A stretch of DNA of 64,000 nt from Streptomyces sp. NBC_01116 (GTDB taxonomy: Bacteria > Actinomycetota > Actinomycetes > Streptomycetales > Streptomycetaceae), in the NCBI RefSeq assembly GCF_041435495.1, contig NZ_CP108644.1:3271501-3335500 (forward strand), in the 5' to 3' direction. Below the pieces are notes generated by a model that was not told where the DNA came from, made no database searches, and saw only the letters and a list, made by a program, of their open reading frames with translations. A program made the position numbers and the translations under genes. Positions 35,752 to 47,392 of this stretch are shown one piece after another. How positions within the stretch are numbered: the first letter of the stretch is position 1; each line of letters opens with the position of its first letter.

Positions 35752-36636
35752 ATGACGGAGACCACAGGCACGTGCGCAGACTTCGAGGGCCTGCGCGAGC
35801 AGGCGGTGGCGCTGCGCCGGGAGGGGCTCAGCGTGCGCCAGATCAGGGACCGGCTGAAGGTCTTCAACAACGACATGCTCCACCGCCTCCTCCAGGGCGA
35901 ACCCGCCCCCGAGTGGACGAAGCGCCCGAACGCCAAGGACGACGTCCGAGAGAGGGCCCGGGAGCTACGGCTCCAAGGTCTGACCTACGACCAGATCCAG
36001 GTCGAGCTGGGGTGCTCGAAGAGTTCGATCTCGCTGTGGGTGCGGGACCTGCCGAAGCCGAAACCACGCTTCACGGAAGAGGAACGTCTTGCCCGCATGC
36101 AGGCCGGCCTGACTGCTCTGCGCACAAGCCAGGACCAGGAGCGACAGGAAACGAAGCGCGTCGCGCGCGAGTCGGTGGGCGACCTCTCCGACCGGGAACT
36201 GTTTATCGCCGGAGTCACTCTCTACTGGGCCGAGGGCATGAAGGACAAGCCGTACAGCCGCCGGGAGAGCCTGCTCTTCATCAACAGCGACCCAAACGTG
36301 ATCAAGCTCTACCTGCGCTGGCTCGACCTGCTCGGCGTCGCACGCGAACGCCTGCACGTTCGCGTCAGCATTCACGAGACCGCAGATGTGGCGGAGGCAG
36401 AGAGCTTCTGGTCGGAGCTCACAGGGGTACCTCACAGCGAGTTCATGAAGGCAACACTCAAGAAGCACACCCCGAAGACCAACCGCAAGAACACCGGCGA
36501 GGCCTACCGCGGCTGCCTCGTCATCTACGTGACCAAGAGTGCCGAGCTCTATCGTCGCGTAGAAGGTGCTTGGTACGGCATAGTGTTGGGTGCCGATCCG
36601 GCGAACCGACACGATGTCCGGTTTAGTCGGAATTGA
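35752..36636 (+). CDS. HTH plus LAGLIDADG-like (homing-endonuclease-like) protein, stop codon abutting tRNA-Gln
   Basis: A 294-residue protein with two resolvase-type HTH motifs: residues 15-40 (LRREGLSVRQIRDRLKV) and 65-100 (LRLQGLTYDQIQVELGCSKS). The C-terminal half reads FIAGVTLYWAEGMKD, then LFINSDPNVIKLYLRWLDLL and AYRGCLVIYVTKSAELYRRV. The GxxYWAEG and NSDP pattern resembles the two half-sites of LAGLIDADG endonucleases, though this is my reading rather than a database match. Its stop ends at 36636 and the tRNA begins at 36637. Possibilities are a homing element, a recombinase accessory or a tRNA-linked regulator. Confidence 0.6.
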   Translation: MTETTGTCADFEGLREQAVALRREGLSVRQIRDRLKVFNNDMLHRLLQGEPAPEWTKRPNAKDDVRERARELRLQGLTYDQIQVELGCSKSSISLWVRDLPKPKPRFTEEERLARMQAGLTALRTSQDQERQETKRVARESVGDLSDRELFIAGVTLYWAEGMKDKPYSRRESLLFINSDPNVIKLYLRWLDLLGVARERLHVRVSIHETADVAEAESFWSELTGVPHSEFMKATLKKHTPKTNRKNTGEAYRGCLVIYVTKSAELYRRVEGAWYGIVLGADPANRHDVRFSRN

Positions 36637-36709
36637 TCCCCCATGGTGTAATCAGGCAGCACTGCGAGTTTTGGTCTCGTATGTCCAGGTTCAAATCCTG
36701 GTGGGGGAG
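36637..36709 (+). tRNA. tRNA-Gln (anticodon TTG)
   Basis: A 73-base cloverleaf: acceptor TCCCCCA pairs with TGGGGGA, D-arm GGTGTAATCAGGC, anticodon stem GCGAG/CTCGT with the loop TTTTGGT (TTG anticodon, reads CAA), and T-arm CCAGG-TTCAAAT-CCTGG. CCA is not encoded. It starts on the base after the upstream stop codon. Confidence 0.93.
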
Positions 36710-36718
36710 CTTCGACGC

Positions 36719-36749
36719 GCGGGCCCCGACCACACCGGTCGGGGCCCGC
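36719..36749 (+). terminator. Terminator after tRNA-Gln
   Basis: GCGGGCCCCGACC (36719-36731) pairs perfectly with 36737-36749 over a five-base loop. It lies 10 bases past the tRNA end. Confidence 0.8.
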
Positions 36750-36818
36750 CCCCGTTTCCACCGGAAACACCCCCGGTATCCTGCGGATGACCACCACCCG
36801 AAGCCGAAGGGCACATCC

Positions 36819-38264
36819 GTGAGCGCAACCAGCCCGGCAGCCGTCGTCGTCCTCGCAGCGGGTGAGGGCACCCGCATGAAGTCGAAGACACCCAAGGTCC
36901 TGCACGAGATCTCCGGGCGCTCGCTCGTCGGACATGTCGTCGCCGCCGCCCGTGAGCTCGCCCCCCAGCACCTCGTCGTGGTCGTCGGCCATGCCGGCGA
37001 GCAGGTCACCGCGCACCTGAACGCCGGCACCCCCGTGCGCACCGCCTTCCAGGCCGAGCAGAACGGGACCGGGCACGCCGTCCGCATGGGCCTCGAGGAG
37101 CTGGGCGGGAGCGTCGAGGGCACCGTGATCGTCGTCTGCGGCGACACCCCCCTGCTGTCCGGCGAGACGCTCGGCGCGCTCGCCGCCACCCACGCCGCCG
37201 ACGCCAACGCGGTCACCGTCCTGAGCGCCGAGGTCCCCGACTCCACCGGTTACGGGCGCATCGTGCGCGACCCCGCCACCGGTGCGGTCACCGAGATCGT
37301 CGAGCACAAGGACGCCACCGACGAGCAGCGGGCGATCCGGGAGATCAACTCCGGGGTGTTCGCGTTCGACGGGCGGCTGTTGGGCGACGCGCTGGGCAAG
37401 GTGCGCACCGACAACAGCCAGGGCGAGGAGTACCTCACCGACGTGCTGTCCATCCTGCGTGAGGCCGGGCACCGGGTCGGGGCGTCCGTGGCGGGCGACC
37501 ACCGCGAGATCCTCGGCATCAACAACCGGCTCCAGCTGGCCGAGGCGCGCCGGCTGCTGAACGAGCGGCTGCTGGAGCGGGCGATGCTCGCGGGCGTGAC
37601 CGTGGTGGACCCGTCGTCCACGCTGATCGACGCGACGGTGACGTACGAGCGGGACGCGGTCGTGCACCCGGGGACCCAGCTGCTGGGGACCACGCACCTC
37701 GCGGAGGACAGCGAGGTGGGGCCGAACTCGCGGATCGAGAGCACCGTCGTCGGGGCCGGGGCCCGGGTGGACAACTCCGTGACGCTCTCGGCGGAGATCG
37801 GGGCGGGTGCGCTGGTCGGCCCGTACGCCTATCTGCGGCCGGGCACGCGGCTGGGGACGAAGGCCAAGGCCGGTACGTACGTGGAGATGAAGAACGCGAC
37901 GATCGGGGAAGGGACCAAGGTCCCGCATCTGAGCTACGTCGGTGACGCGACGATCGGCGACCACACCAACATCGGTGCGGCGAGCGTCTTCGTGAACTAC
38001 GACGGCGTCGCCAAGCACCACACGACGATCGGCTCCCACTGCCGTACCGGTTCGGACAATATGTTTGTGGCGCCCGTCACGGTCGGGGACGGGGTCTACA
38101 CCGCCGCCGGGTCGGTCATCACCAAGGACGTGCCCGCCGGTTCGCTGGCCGTGGCGCGGGGCCAGCAGCGGAATATCGAGGGTTGGGTCGCCCGGAAGCG
38201 GCCGGGCAGCGCCGCCGCGCAGGCCGCTCAGGCGTCGTCGCAGGAGACCGACGGGCAAAGCTGA
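36819..38264 (+). CDS. glmU: Bifunctional GlmU: GlcNAc-1-P uridyltransferase/glucosamine-1-P acetyltransferase
   Basis: A 481-residue enzyme. The pyrophosphorylase loop is VVLAAGEGTRMKSKTPKVLHEI, the nucleotidyltransferase fold runs to about residue 235, and a left-handed beta-helix of hexapeptide repeats follows (VEMKNATIGEGTKVPHLSYV, VFVNYDGVAKHHTTIG). It makes UDP-GlcNAc for peptidoglycan in two cytoplasmic steps. The GTG at 36819 gives the correct N-terminus; an in-frame start upstream would run through the tRNA terminator. The next gene, prs, follows after 120 bases. Confidence 0.95.
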   Translation: MSATSPAAVVVLAAGEGTRMKSKTPKVLHEISGRSLVGHVVAAARELAPQHLVVVVGHAGEQVTAHLNAGTPVRTAFQAEQNGTGHAVRMGLEELGGSVEGTVIVVCGDTPLLSGETLGALAATHAADANAVTVLSAEVPDSTGYGRIVRDPATGAVTEIVEHKDATDEQRAIREINSGVFAFDGRLLGDALGKVRTDNSQGEEYLTDVLSILREAGHRVGASVAGDHREILGINNRLQLAEARRLLNERLLERAMLAGVTVVDPSSTLIDATVTYERDAVVHPGTQLLGTTHLAEDSEVGPNSRIESTVVGAGARVDNSVTLSAEIGAGALVGPYAYLRPGTRLGTKAKAGTYVEMKNATIGEGTKVPHLSYVGDATIGDHTNIGAASVFVNYDGVAKHHTTIGSHCRTGSDNMFVAPVTVGDGVYTAAGSVITKDVPAGSLAVARGQQRNIEGWVARKRPGSAAAQAAQASSQETDGQS

Positions 38265-38383
38265 CCGGAAACAGGTGCGCCGGTGACGGCGTACCGTGAT
38301 AGATGCTCACCCATTTCGGCTGGCTCGTTGCACATCGGGACCTATGCGTGCAGCGCCAGATACACGTCTGAGGAGACTGTGCT

Positions 38384-39361
38384 GTGACCGGGATCAAGAC
38401 GACCGGCGAGAAGAAACTGATGCTCTTCTCCGGCCGCGCCCACCCCGAGCTTGCCGAGGAGGTCGCCCATCAGCTGGGAGTCGGTCTCGTGCCGACGAAG
38501 GCCTTCGATTTCGCCAACGGTGAGATCTATGTGCGCTTCCAGGAGTCGGCACGTGGCGCGGACTGCTTCCTGATCCAGAGCCACACGGCTCCGATCAACA
38601 AGTGGATCATGGAGCAGTTGATCATGCTGGACGCGCTGAAGCGCGCTTCCGCCCGCTCCATCACGGTGATCGTGCCGTTCTACGGCTATGCCCGCCAGGA
38701 CAAGAAGCACCGCGGCCGCGAGCCGATCTCGGCGCGCATGGTGGCGGATCTGATGGCGACGGCGGGTGCGGACCGCATCCTCACCGTCGATCTGCACACG
38801 GACCAGATCCAGGGCTTCTTCGACGGCCCGGTGGACCACCTGTTCGCGCTGCCGATCCTGGCGGACTACGTGGGCGCGAAGGTCGACCGTTCCAAGCTGA
38901 CGATCGTGTCGCCGGACGCGGGCCGGGTACGGGTCGCCGACCGCTGGTGCGACCGGCTGGACGCGCCGCTGGCGATCGTGCACAAGCGTCGCGACAAGGA
39001 CGTGCCGAACCAGGTCTCGGTCCACGAGGTCGTGGGCAACGTCGAGGGCCGGGTCTGTGTGCTGGTCGACGACATGATCGACACCGGTGGCACGATCTGC
39101 GCCGCCGCGGACGCGCTGTTCGCGCACGGTGCGGAGGACGTCATCGTGACGGCGACGCACGGGGTGCTGTCGGGTCCGGCTGCGGACCGTCTGAAGAACT
39201 CGAAGGTGAGCGAGTTCGTGTTCACGGACACGCTGCCGACCCCGGGTGAGCTGGAGCTGGACAAGATCACGGTCCTCTCGATCGCGCCGACGATCGCGCG
39301 TGCGGTGCGTGAGGTGTTCGAGGACGGTTCGGTGACGAGCCTCTTCGAGGAGCAGGGCTGA
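38384..39361 (+). CDS. prs: Ribose-phosphate pyrophosphokinase (PRPP synthetase)
   Basis: A 325-residue enzyme that makes PRPP from ribose 5-phosphate and ATP for nucleotide, His and Trp synthesis. It has GRAHPELAEEVAHQLG at the start, ATP-site IVPFYGYARQDKKHRGREP, and the PRPP-binding motif VLVDDMIDTGGTI. The start is a GTG at 38384. It is the usual neighbour of glmU in Actinobacteria. Confidence 0.96.
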   Translation: MTGIKTTGEKKLMLFSGRAHPELAEEVAHQLGVGLVPTKAFDFANGEIYVRFQESARGADCFLIQSHTAPINKWIMEQLIMLDALKRASARSITVIVPFYGYARQDKKHRGREPISARMVADLMATAGADRILTVDLHTDQIQGFFDGPVDHLFALPILADYVGAKVDRSKLTIVSPDAGRVRVADRWCDRLDAPLAIVHKRRDKDVPNQVSVHEVVGNVEGRVCVLVDDMIDTGGTICAAADALFAHGAEDVIVTATHGVLSGPAADRLKNSKVSEFVFTDTLPTPGELELDKITVLSIAPTIARAVREVFEDGSVTSLFEEQG

Positions 39362-39393
39362 CAGCAGTGACGATCATCCTCGGGTGATCCACT

Positions 39394-39450
39394 TTGGGGT
39401 GCGGCCTCCCCGCCGGGTAGACTCAGCGAGTTGCTCGGCGAGGGAGGCCG
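39394..39450 (+). promoter_or_regulatory. Sigma-70-type promoter of rplY overlapping a hairpin
   Basis: TTGGGG (39394) and TAGACT (39418) are 18 bases apart and resemble a HrdB promoter. The same stretch folds into a hairpin, CGGCCTCCC (39402-39410) with GGGAGGCCG (39442-39450). The message would have a leader of about 140 bases, with further pairing potential near 39505-39550. Confidence 0.5.
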
Positions 39451-39568
39451 TACCTGTGTGTACGGCGGTCCGTTATCGACGCGCTCTTCGTAGCAGGCCT
39501 GTCGTGGGCCGGGTGACCGTTCGTGTTCCGTCTCCCGACGGCTCACCCACCTGACGAGGAGTGCAACC

Positions 39569-40156
39569 ATGGCTGAGATCAAGCTCGCCACCGAGGTCCG
39601 TACCGAGTTCGGCAAGGGCGCCGCCCGCCGCGTGCGTCGCGCCAACCGTGTTCCCGCGGTCGTCTACGGCCACGGCGCCGAGCCGGTCCACGTCACGCTG
39701 CCGGGCCACGCGCTTCAGCTGGCGCTGCGTACGGCCAACGTCCTGATCGGTCTGGAGATCGACGGCAAGGACGCGCTGGTCATCCCCAAGGCCGTGCAGC
39801 GTCACCCCCTCCGCAGCACCATCGAGCACGTCGACCTGCTGACCGTGAAGCGCGGCGAGAAGGTCGAGGTCGAGATCGCGGTGCACGCCGAGGGCGACCT
39901 GGCGCCGGGCGCCAACCTGCTCGAGTTCGTGCTGAACACGCTCCTCGTCGAGGCCGAGGCCACCCACATCCCCGAGTCCGTGACGGTCTCCGTCGCGGGT
40001 CTGGACGCCGGTGACTCGATCCAGGCCAAGGACATCAAGCTGCCGAAGGGCTCCGTGCTCGCCGGTGACGAGGACGCCATCGTGATCCAGGTCGTCGCCG
40101 CGCAGGCCGAGGAGCCGTCCGCGGACGAGGCCGGCGAGACCGCCTCCGAGGCCTGA
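39569..40156 (+). CDS. rplY: Ribosomal protein bL25, long (CTC/TL5) form
   Basis: A 195-residue protein with the L25 fold in residues 1-92 (RTEFGKGAARRVRRANRVPA, HPLRSTIEHVDLL) and a C-terminal TL5 domain. It binds 5S rRNA in the large subunit. The ribosome site GAGGAG is well placed. It lies in the conserved prs-rplY-pth string. Confidence 0.95.
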   Translation: MAEIKLATEVRTEFGKGAARRVRRANRVPAVVYGHGAEPVHVTLPGHALQLALRTANVLIGLEIDGKDALVIPKAVQRHPLRSTIEHVDLLTVKRGEKVEVEIAVHAEGDLAPGANLLEFVLNTLLVEAEATHIPESVTVSVAGLDAGDSIQAKDIKLPKGSVLAGDEDAIVIQVVAAQAEEPSADEAGETASEA

Positions 40157-40303
40157 GCCGTACCGCTCACCGCTCCACCTGCTTGACTGACGGGGTGGTG
40201 GTTCCCTTCCGGGAGCCGCCGCCCCGTTCGCCTGCCACCCCTGCCCTGCGTGCCACCCCTGCTGGCCCTGCCATCCCCCTGCGTGCGAGGAGACCGAGCG
40301 CCG

Positions 40304-40897
40304 ATGTCCGACTCCACCGAACCCTGGCTCATCGTGGGCCTGGGCAATCCGGGTCCCGACTACGCGGCGAACCGGCACAACGTCGGGTTCATGGTCGCTG
40401 ATCTGCTGGCGACGCGGATCGGCGGGAAGTTCAAGCGGGCGCAGAAGGCGCAGGCGCAGGTCGTGGAGGGTCGGATGGGCCCGCCGGGTCCGGCGAGCCG
40501 TCGGGTGATCCTGGTGAAGCCGATGTCGTACATGAATCTGTCGGGCGGGCCGGTGACGGCGCTGCGGGACTTCTACAAGGTGCCGACGGATCAGGTCGTG
40601 GCGGTCCATGACGAGCTGGACGTGGACTACGGCATGCTGCGGCTGAAGCTGGGCGGCGGCGACAACGGGCACAACGGGCTGAAGTCGATGACGAAGGCGA
40701 TGGGTCCGGACTACCACCGGGTGCGGTTCGGGATCGGGCGGCCGCCGGGGCGGATGCAGGTCGCCGATTTCGTGCTGAAGGACTTCTCGTCGACCGAGCG
40801 CAAGGAGCTGGAGTTCCTGGTGGACCGGTCGGCGGACGCGGTGGAGTGTCTGCTGGCGGAGGGGCTGGAGCGGGCGCAGAGCGCGTACAACTCCTGA
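40304..40897 (+). CDS. pth: Peptidyl-tRNA hydrolase
   Basis: A 197-residue enzyme that frees tRNA from peptidyl-tRNA dropped by ribosomes. It has [20 protein letters not shown] with the catalytic His, [13 protein letters not shown], and [12 protein letters not shown]. The ATG at 40304 is chosen over an upstream ATG at 40250, because the extra 18 residues are not conserved. It follows rplY. Confidence 0.95.
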   Translation: MSDSTEPWLIVGLGNPGPDYAANRHNVGFMVADLLATRIGGKFKRAQKAQAQVVEGRMGPPGPASRRVILVKPMSYMNLSGGPVTALRDFYKVPTDQVVAVHDELDVDYGMLRLKLGGGDNGHNGLKSMTKAMGPDYHRVRFGIGRPPGRMQVADFVLKDFSSTERKELEFLVDRSADAVECLLAEGLERAQSAYNS

Positions 40898-40972
40898 CAT
40901 TCCCTTCCCTGGTGGGATGTTTTTCGGCCACAGGTTGACCAGGGGTGCGGGTCTGGCCAAGGATCGGCCCCC

Positions 40973-41443
40973 ATGAAACGGAGCTCTTCCCACCGTGCGG
41001 CGCTCGCGGGCCGTAGGGCGGCCATGGGACTGGTCGTCCTGGTGCTGCTGGTCGCGGGTGCGTGGTCGTCGTGGAACACCGCGCACCACATCGTTCTGGC
41101 CAAGGGCCGTGATCACGGCACCGTGACGGTGACGGGGTGCGGCGAGAAGACGTGCACCGGTGCGTACGAGCCGGACGCGGTGTCGCGGGAGCGCCCGCGG
41201 GTGAGCGTGGACCGGTCCGTCGCGGCGCGGGAGGGGGATCGTTTCCCTGTCGTGGTGAAGCCCGGCACCGATGCGGTGGTCCGCACGGGGTTGCCGGGCC
41301 TGCTGCACGCGTGGGTGCCGCTGGGCGGGGCGATGGTGCTGGCCGCGTTCGTGATCGGCGGCGGGCTGCGGATGTCGCGGACGGCGTGGGGTGTCGGTAC
41401 GGCGGGGGCGGCCCTGCTGGTGGCGACGTTCGTCGCGCTGTAG
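40973..41443 (+). CDS. Small two- or three-helix membrane protein of unknown function
   Basis: A 156-residue protein. A helix at residues 18-38 (GLVVLVLLVAGAWSSW) is followed by a soluble loop of about 60 residues with a Cys pair (TVTGCGEKTCTGAY). Two more helices lie at 105-156 (WVPLGGAMVLAAFVIGGGL and GAALLVATFVAL). The cysteines could form a disulphide outside the cell. It is convergent with ppc, and I recognise no family. Confidence 0.7.
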   Translation: MKRSSSHRAALAGRRAAMGLVVLVLLVAGAWSSWNTAHHIVLAKGRDHGTVTVTGCGEKTCTGAYEPDAVSRERPRVSVDRSVAAREGDRFPVVVKPGTDAVVRTGLPGLLHAWVPLGGAMVLAAFVIGGGLRMSRTAWGVGTAGAALLVATFVAL

Positions 41444-41497
41444 CAGGACCGCCCCTTTCCGGCGTGCGTGTGGCCGGCCGGTGTGCCGTCCGTACGG

Positions 41498-44227
<2,730 letters not shown>

Positions 44228-44626
44228 AGTGTGCGGCTCCTTGCAGTGAATGAGGAGGTGCGTTCGCTTCGCCGTTCCCACGTGGGTGGTGGTGGGACGG
44301 GTGGCGGATTCCGGGGACCTGCGGCTGGCAGCGGTGCTGTCGCCACGCCCCGACGAGCGGGTGCGGACCGCGCTGTCCGACCCTCTCAGGATAGGTGTCG
44401 TCGCAGGCGGCGTGTCCGCTGCCCCGGCGGGGGTCGCGGTCGTCGCCCGGGGCACCCGGGCCCCTATCCCCTTACCCCATGGGCGGGCGGGTTACCGCGT
44501 GGGACGGGCTGGAGCGGCCTCTCGTGTTGTGGGGCCCGTCACTGCCATACTTACCAAGCCGTAGGTTACGGAACCGTAGCCACGGCCGTCCGTGCCTTCT
44601 CCCTCACCCTCAGAGGTAATCCCCCC
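44228..44626. promoter_or_regulatory. Divergent ppc/desaturase promoter region with operator-like dyad
   Basis: Near 44559-44579 the sequence has GTAGGTTACGGAACCGTAG, with inverted GGTT/AACC flanking ACGG. It lies about 50 bases upstream of the desaturase start and is the best candidate for the site of the co-encoded TetR regulator. No gene lies in the gap. Confidence 0.45.
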
Positions 44627-45613
44627 ATGCCGAGCACTCCTCCTGTGATCGACGAGACCGAGCCTCCCGGAGCGGCCGGGGCGGCACTGCCCCCGGGCAC
44701 GCTGGGCGGTGACAAGAAGCGGTCGATCGAGCAGTTCGCGCTGCTGGCGTTCATCGTGGTGCCGTTCGCGGCCCTGGTGGCGGCGGTGCCGCTGGCGTGG
44801 GGCCGGGGGGTGAGCTGGCTCGACATCGGTCTGCTGGTGGCGATGTACTTCATCGGCTGTCACGGGATCACGATCGGTTTCCACCGGTATTTCACCCACG
44901 GTTCGTTCAAGGCGAAGCGTCCGCTGCGGATCGCGCTGGCCGTGATGGGCTCGCTGGCGGTGGAGGGGCCTCTGGTGCGGTGGGTGGCCGATCACCGCAA
45001 GCATCACCGGTTCTCGGACGCGGAGGGCGATCCGCATTCGCCGTGGCGGTTCGGGGAGAGCCTGCCGGCCCTGATGAAGGGGCTGTGGTGGGCGCACATC
45101 GCGTGGATGTTCGACGAGGAGCAGACGCCGCAGCAGAAGTACGCCCCCGATCTGATCAAGGATCCGGCGATCCGGGGCATCTCGCGCCACTTCCTCTCCT
45201 TCACGATCGTCTCGCTGGCGATTCCGCCGCTGGTCGGCGGCCTGGTGACGATGTCGTGGTGGGGTGCGGCGACGGCGTTCTTCTGGGGGTCGCTGGTGCG
45301 GGTGGCCCTGCTGCACCATGTGACCTGGTCGATCAACTCGATCTGTCACGCGGTGGGCAAGCGGCCCTTCAAGTCCCGTGACCGGTCGGGGAACGTGTGG
45401 TGGCTGGCGGTGCTGTCGTGCGGCGAGTCGTGGCACAACCTGCACCACGCGGATCCGACGAGCGCCCGCCACGGGGTGATGAAGGGGCAGATCGACTCCA
45501 GCGCCCGGCTGATCCGCTGGTTCGAGCTGGCGGGCTGGGCCACGGATGTGCGGTGGCCGGATGGTGCGCGTATCGACTCCCGGCGCACGTCCGTTCCGGC
45601 CGACGCGGCATGA
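44627..45613 (+). CDS. Acyl-CoA/acyl-lipid delta-9-type fatty acid desaturase
   Basis: A 328-residue integral membrane di-iron desaturase. The three histidine boxes are complete: HGITIGFHRYFTH, DHRKHHRF and WHNLHHADP. About four membrane helices lie at 35-100 and 180-230. It introduces a double bond into membrane acyl chains. It overlaps the downstream TetR gene by four bases (ATGA), so the regulator is made with it. Confidence 0.92.
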   Translation: MPSTPPVIDETEPPGAAGAALPPGTLGGDKKRSIEQFALLAFIVVPFAALVAAVPLAWGRGVSWLDIGLLVAMYFIGCHGITIGFHRYFTHGSFKAKRPLRIALAVMGSLAVEGPLVRWVADHRKHHRFSDAEGDPHSPWRFGESLPALMKGLWWAHIAWMFDEEQTPQQKYAPDLIKDPAIRGISRHFLSFTIVSLAIPPLVGGLVTMSWWGAATAFFWGSLVRVALLHHVTWSINSICHAVGKRPFKSRDRSGNVWWLAVLSCGESWHNLHHADPTSARHGVMKGQIDSSARLIRWFELAGWATDVRWPDGARIDSRRTSVPADAA

Positions 45614-46296
45614 TTGACGACGTGGCGACCGACGGCAGCACGAGCAGCGAGAAGAGCAGGACCTCCCCCTCCCGCCGGGCCCGGCGGGTCCGGATGACGG
45701 GCAAGGAGCGCCGCGAGCAGCTGCTGGACATCGGGCGCGCCCTGTTCGCCGACAAGGGCTTCGAGGGCACGTCGGTGGAGGAGATCGCGGCGCGCGCCGG
45801 GGTGTCCAAGCCGGTGGTCTACGAGCACTTCGGCGGCAAGGAGGGCCTGTACGCGGTGGTGGTCGACCGCGAGATGCGCCAGTTGCTGGACATGGTGACG
45901 GGGGCGCTCACGGCGGGCCATCCGCGCGAGCTGCTGGAGCAGGCGGCGTTCGCGCTGCTGGACTACATCGAGTCGTACACGGACGGTTTCCGGATCCTGG
46001 TGCGGGATTCGCCGGTGGCGCAGTCGACGGGCACGTTCGCGTCGCTGATCAGTGACATCGCCACACAGGTGGAGGACATCCTGGGCCTGGAGTTCAAGGC
46101 CCGGGGCTTCGATCCGAAGCTGGCCCCGCTGTACGCGCAGGCGCTGGTGGGGATGGTGGCGCTGACGGGCCAGTGGTGGCTGGACGTGCGCAAGCCGAAG
46201 AAGGCCGAGGTCGCCGCCCATCTGGTGAATCTCTGCTGGCACGGGCTGGAGAACCTGGAGGCGAAGCCCCGGCTGATAGGGCACCGGAAGAACTGA
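45610..46296 (+). CDS. TetR-family regulator, likely controlling the desaturase
   Basis: A 228-residue protein. The HTH at about residues 35-85 reads RREQLLDIGRALFADKGFEG, then VEEIAARAGVSKPVVYEHF. The C-terminal ligand domain is all-helical. Coupling to the desaturase and the operator-like dyad upstream suggest acyl-CoA-responsive autoregulation, as in DesT- and FasR-type systems. The ligand is inferred, not seen. Confidence 0.9.
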   Translation: MIDDVATDGSTSSEKSRTSPSRRARRVRMTGKERREQLLDIGRALFADKGFEGTSVEEIAARAGVSKPVVYEHFGGKEGLYAVVVDREMRQLLDMVTGALTAGHPRELLEQAAFALLDYIESYTDGFRILVRDSPVAQSTGTFASLISDIATQVEDILGLEFKARGFDPKLAPLYAQALVGMVALTGQWWLDVRKPKKAEVAAHLVNLCWHGLENLEAKPRLIGHRKN

Positions 46297-46398
46297 CCGC
46301 GTGACCCTTCCGCAGGTCGTCACCCGTTGTGATGACGTATGCGGATTTCCCGCCGTAGGGTGGTCGGGAGGGCAGAGGATTCGTCCATGGGAGGAACC

Positions 46399-47004
46399 AT
46401 GACCGCCGAGCCGACCACCGCGCACAGCTCCCGCTGGCCGGTGCCCCCGCAGGACGGATACACCGTGGACGATCTGTTCACGCTGCCCGATCTCCCGCCG
46501 CACACCGAGCTGATCGACGGGAGCCTGGTTTTCGTGAGTCCGCAGCGCAAGTTTCACAGCATGGTGATCGATCTGCTGGTGACGGGACTGCGCAGTACGG
46601 CACCGCCGGAGGTGAAGGTCCGCCGCGAGATGACCGTGGTGCTGGACCGGCGCAACGGGCCGGAGCCGGACGTCTCCGTCGTTCGCAGCGAGGCTGACAA
46701 AAAGGGGATGGAGCAGACGTCGTACGCCGCTGCCGACGTGCTCCTCGCCGTGGAGGTCGTCTCCCCCGACTCCGAGGCCCGCGACCGTGAGGCCAAGCCG
46801 CACAAGTACGCGACGGCCGGCATCCCGCACTTCTGGCTGGTCGAGATGACCGGGACCGACCAGCACCCCGTCGTCCGGGTCTACGAGCTGGACCCGGTGA
46901 CGAAGGCGTACGCGCTGACCGGGATCCATCACGACCGGCTGAAGACGGGTGTGCCGTTCCCGGTGGACATCGACGTCTCGGCGGAGGCGCTCGCAGCGCT
47001 GTAG
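46399..47004 (+). CDS. Uma2-family (DUF820) restriction-endonuclease-fold protein
   Basis: A 201-residue protein. It has YTVDDLFTLPDLPPHTELID, then PEPDVSVVR, VLLAVEVVSPDSEARDRE-K and AGIPHFWLVE, which is the PD-(D/E)xK core of Uma2 proteins. These are abundant in actinobacteria and cyanobacteria with unknown role. The ATG at 46399 is preceded by GGGAGGA; an ATG at 46387 would place that site inside the gene. Confidence 0.88.
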   Translation: MTAEPTTAHSSRWPVPPQDGYTVDDLFTLPDLPPHTELIDGSLVFVSPQRKFHSMVIDLLVTGLRSTAPPEVKVRREMTVVLDRRNGPEPDVSVVRSEADKKGMEQTSYAAADVLLAVEVVSPDSEARDREAKPHKYATAGIPHFWLVEMTGTDQHPVVRVYELDPVTKAYALTGIHHDRLKTGVPFPVDIDVSAEALAAL

Positions 47005-47014
47005 AGGGCTCGGG

Positions 47015-47392
47015 TTACGCGTCCGGCTCCAGGAACTCCAGTCGGTTGCCGACCGGGTCGTGGGCGTAGAAGCGGCGGTGGCCGGGAAGAGCCCCGTCCC
47101 ACTCGACGGCGACGCCATGAGTCTCCAGGCGCGCCGCGTACGCCACGATCCCCGTCACGCGCAGGCCCGGGTGGGCCTTCTTCGCCGGGTGGAAGTCCTC
47201 CTCGACGCCCAGGTGGAGCTGGACCGGGCCGGAGGCGAACCAGCAGCCGCCCCGGGCGGCGAGCACCGGGGGCTTCGGGATCTCGGTCATGCCCAGGGCG
47301 CCGGTGTAGAAGGCGCGCAGGACGTCCTCCGAGCCGGGCGGGGCGGCGAGCTGTACGTGGTCGACGGCGGCCAGGCCCACCGGTGCGGTCAT
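47015..47392 (-). CDS. VOC superfamily protein
   Basis: A 125-residue VOC protein: VGLAAVDHVQLAAPPGSED, FYTGALGMTEIPKP, VQLHLGVEEDFH, RRFYAHDPVGNRLEFLEP. Metal ligands are the usual His and Glu pairs. It is coupled to the methyltransferase gene by a four-base overlap. The substrate is unknown. Confidence 0.88.
   Translation of the reverse strand: MTAPVGLAAVDHVQLAAPPGSEDVLRAFYTGALGMTEIPKPPVLAARGGCWFASGPVQLHLGVEEDFHPAKKAHPGLRVTGIVAYAARLETHGVAVEWDGALPGHRRFYAHDPVGNRLEFLEPDA

Noticed and set aside
36637..36709. tRNA-Gln as the site of an integrated element (att duplication)
   Set aside because: I found no second copy of the tRNA 3' half in the 64 kb and no integrase gene beside it. The adjacent gene lies on the 5' side, which is not the usual side for integration.
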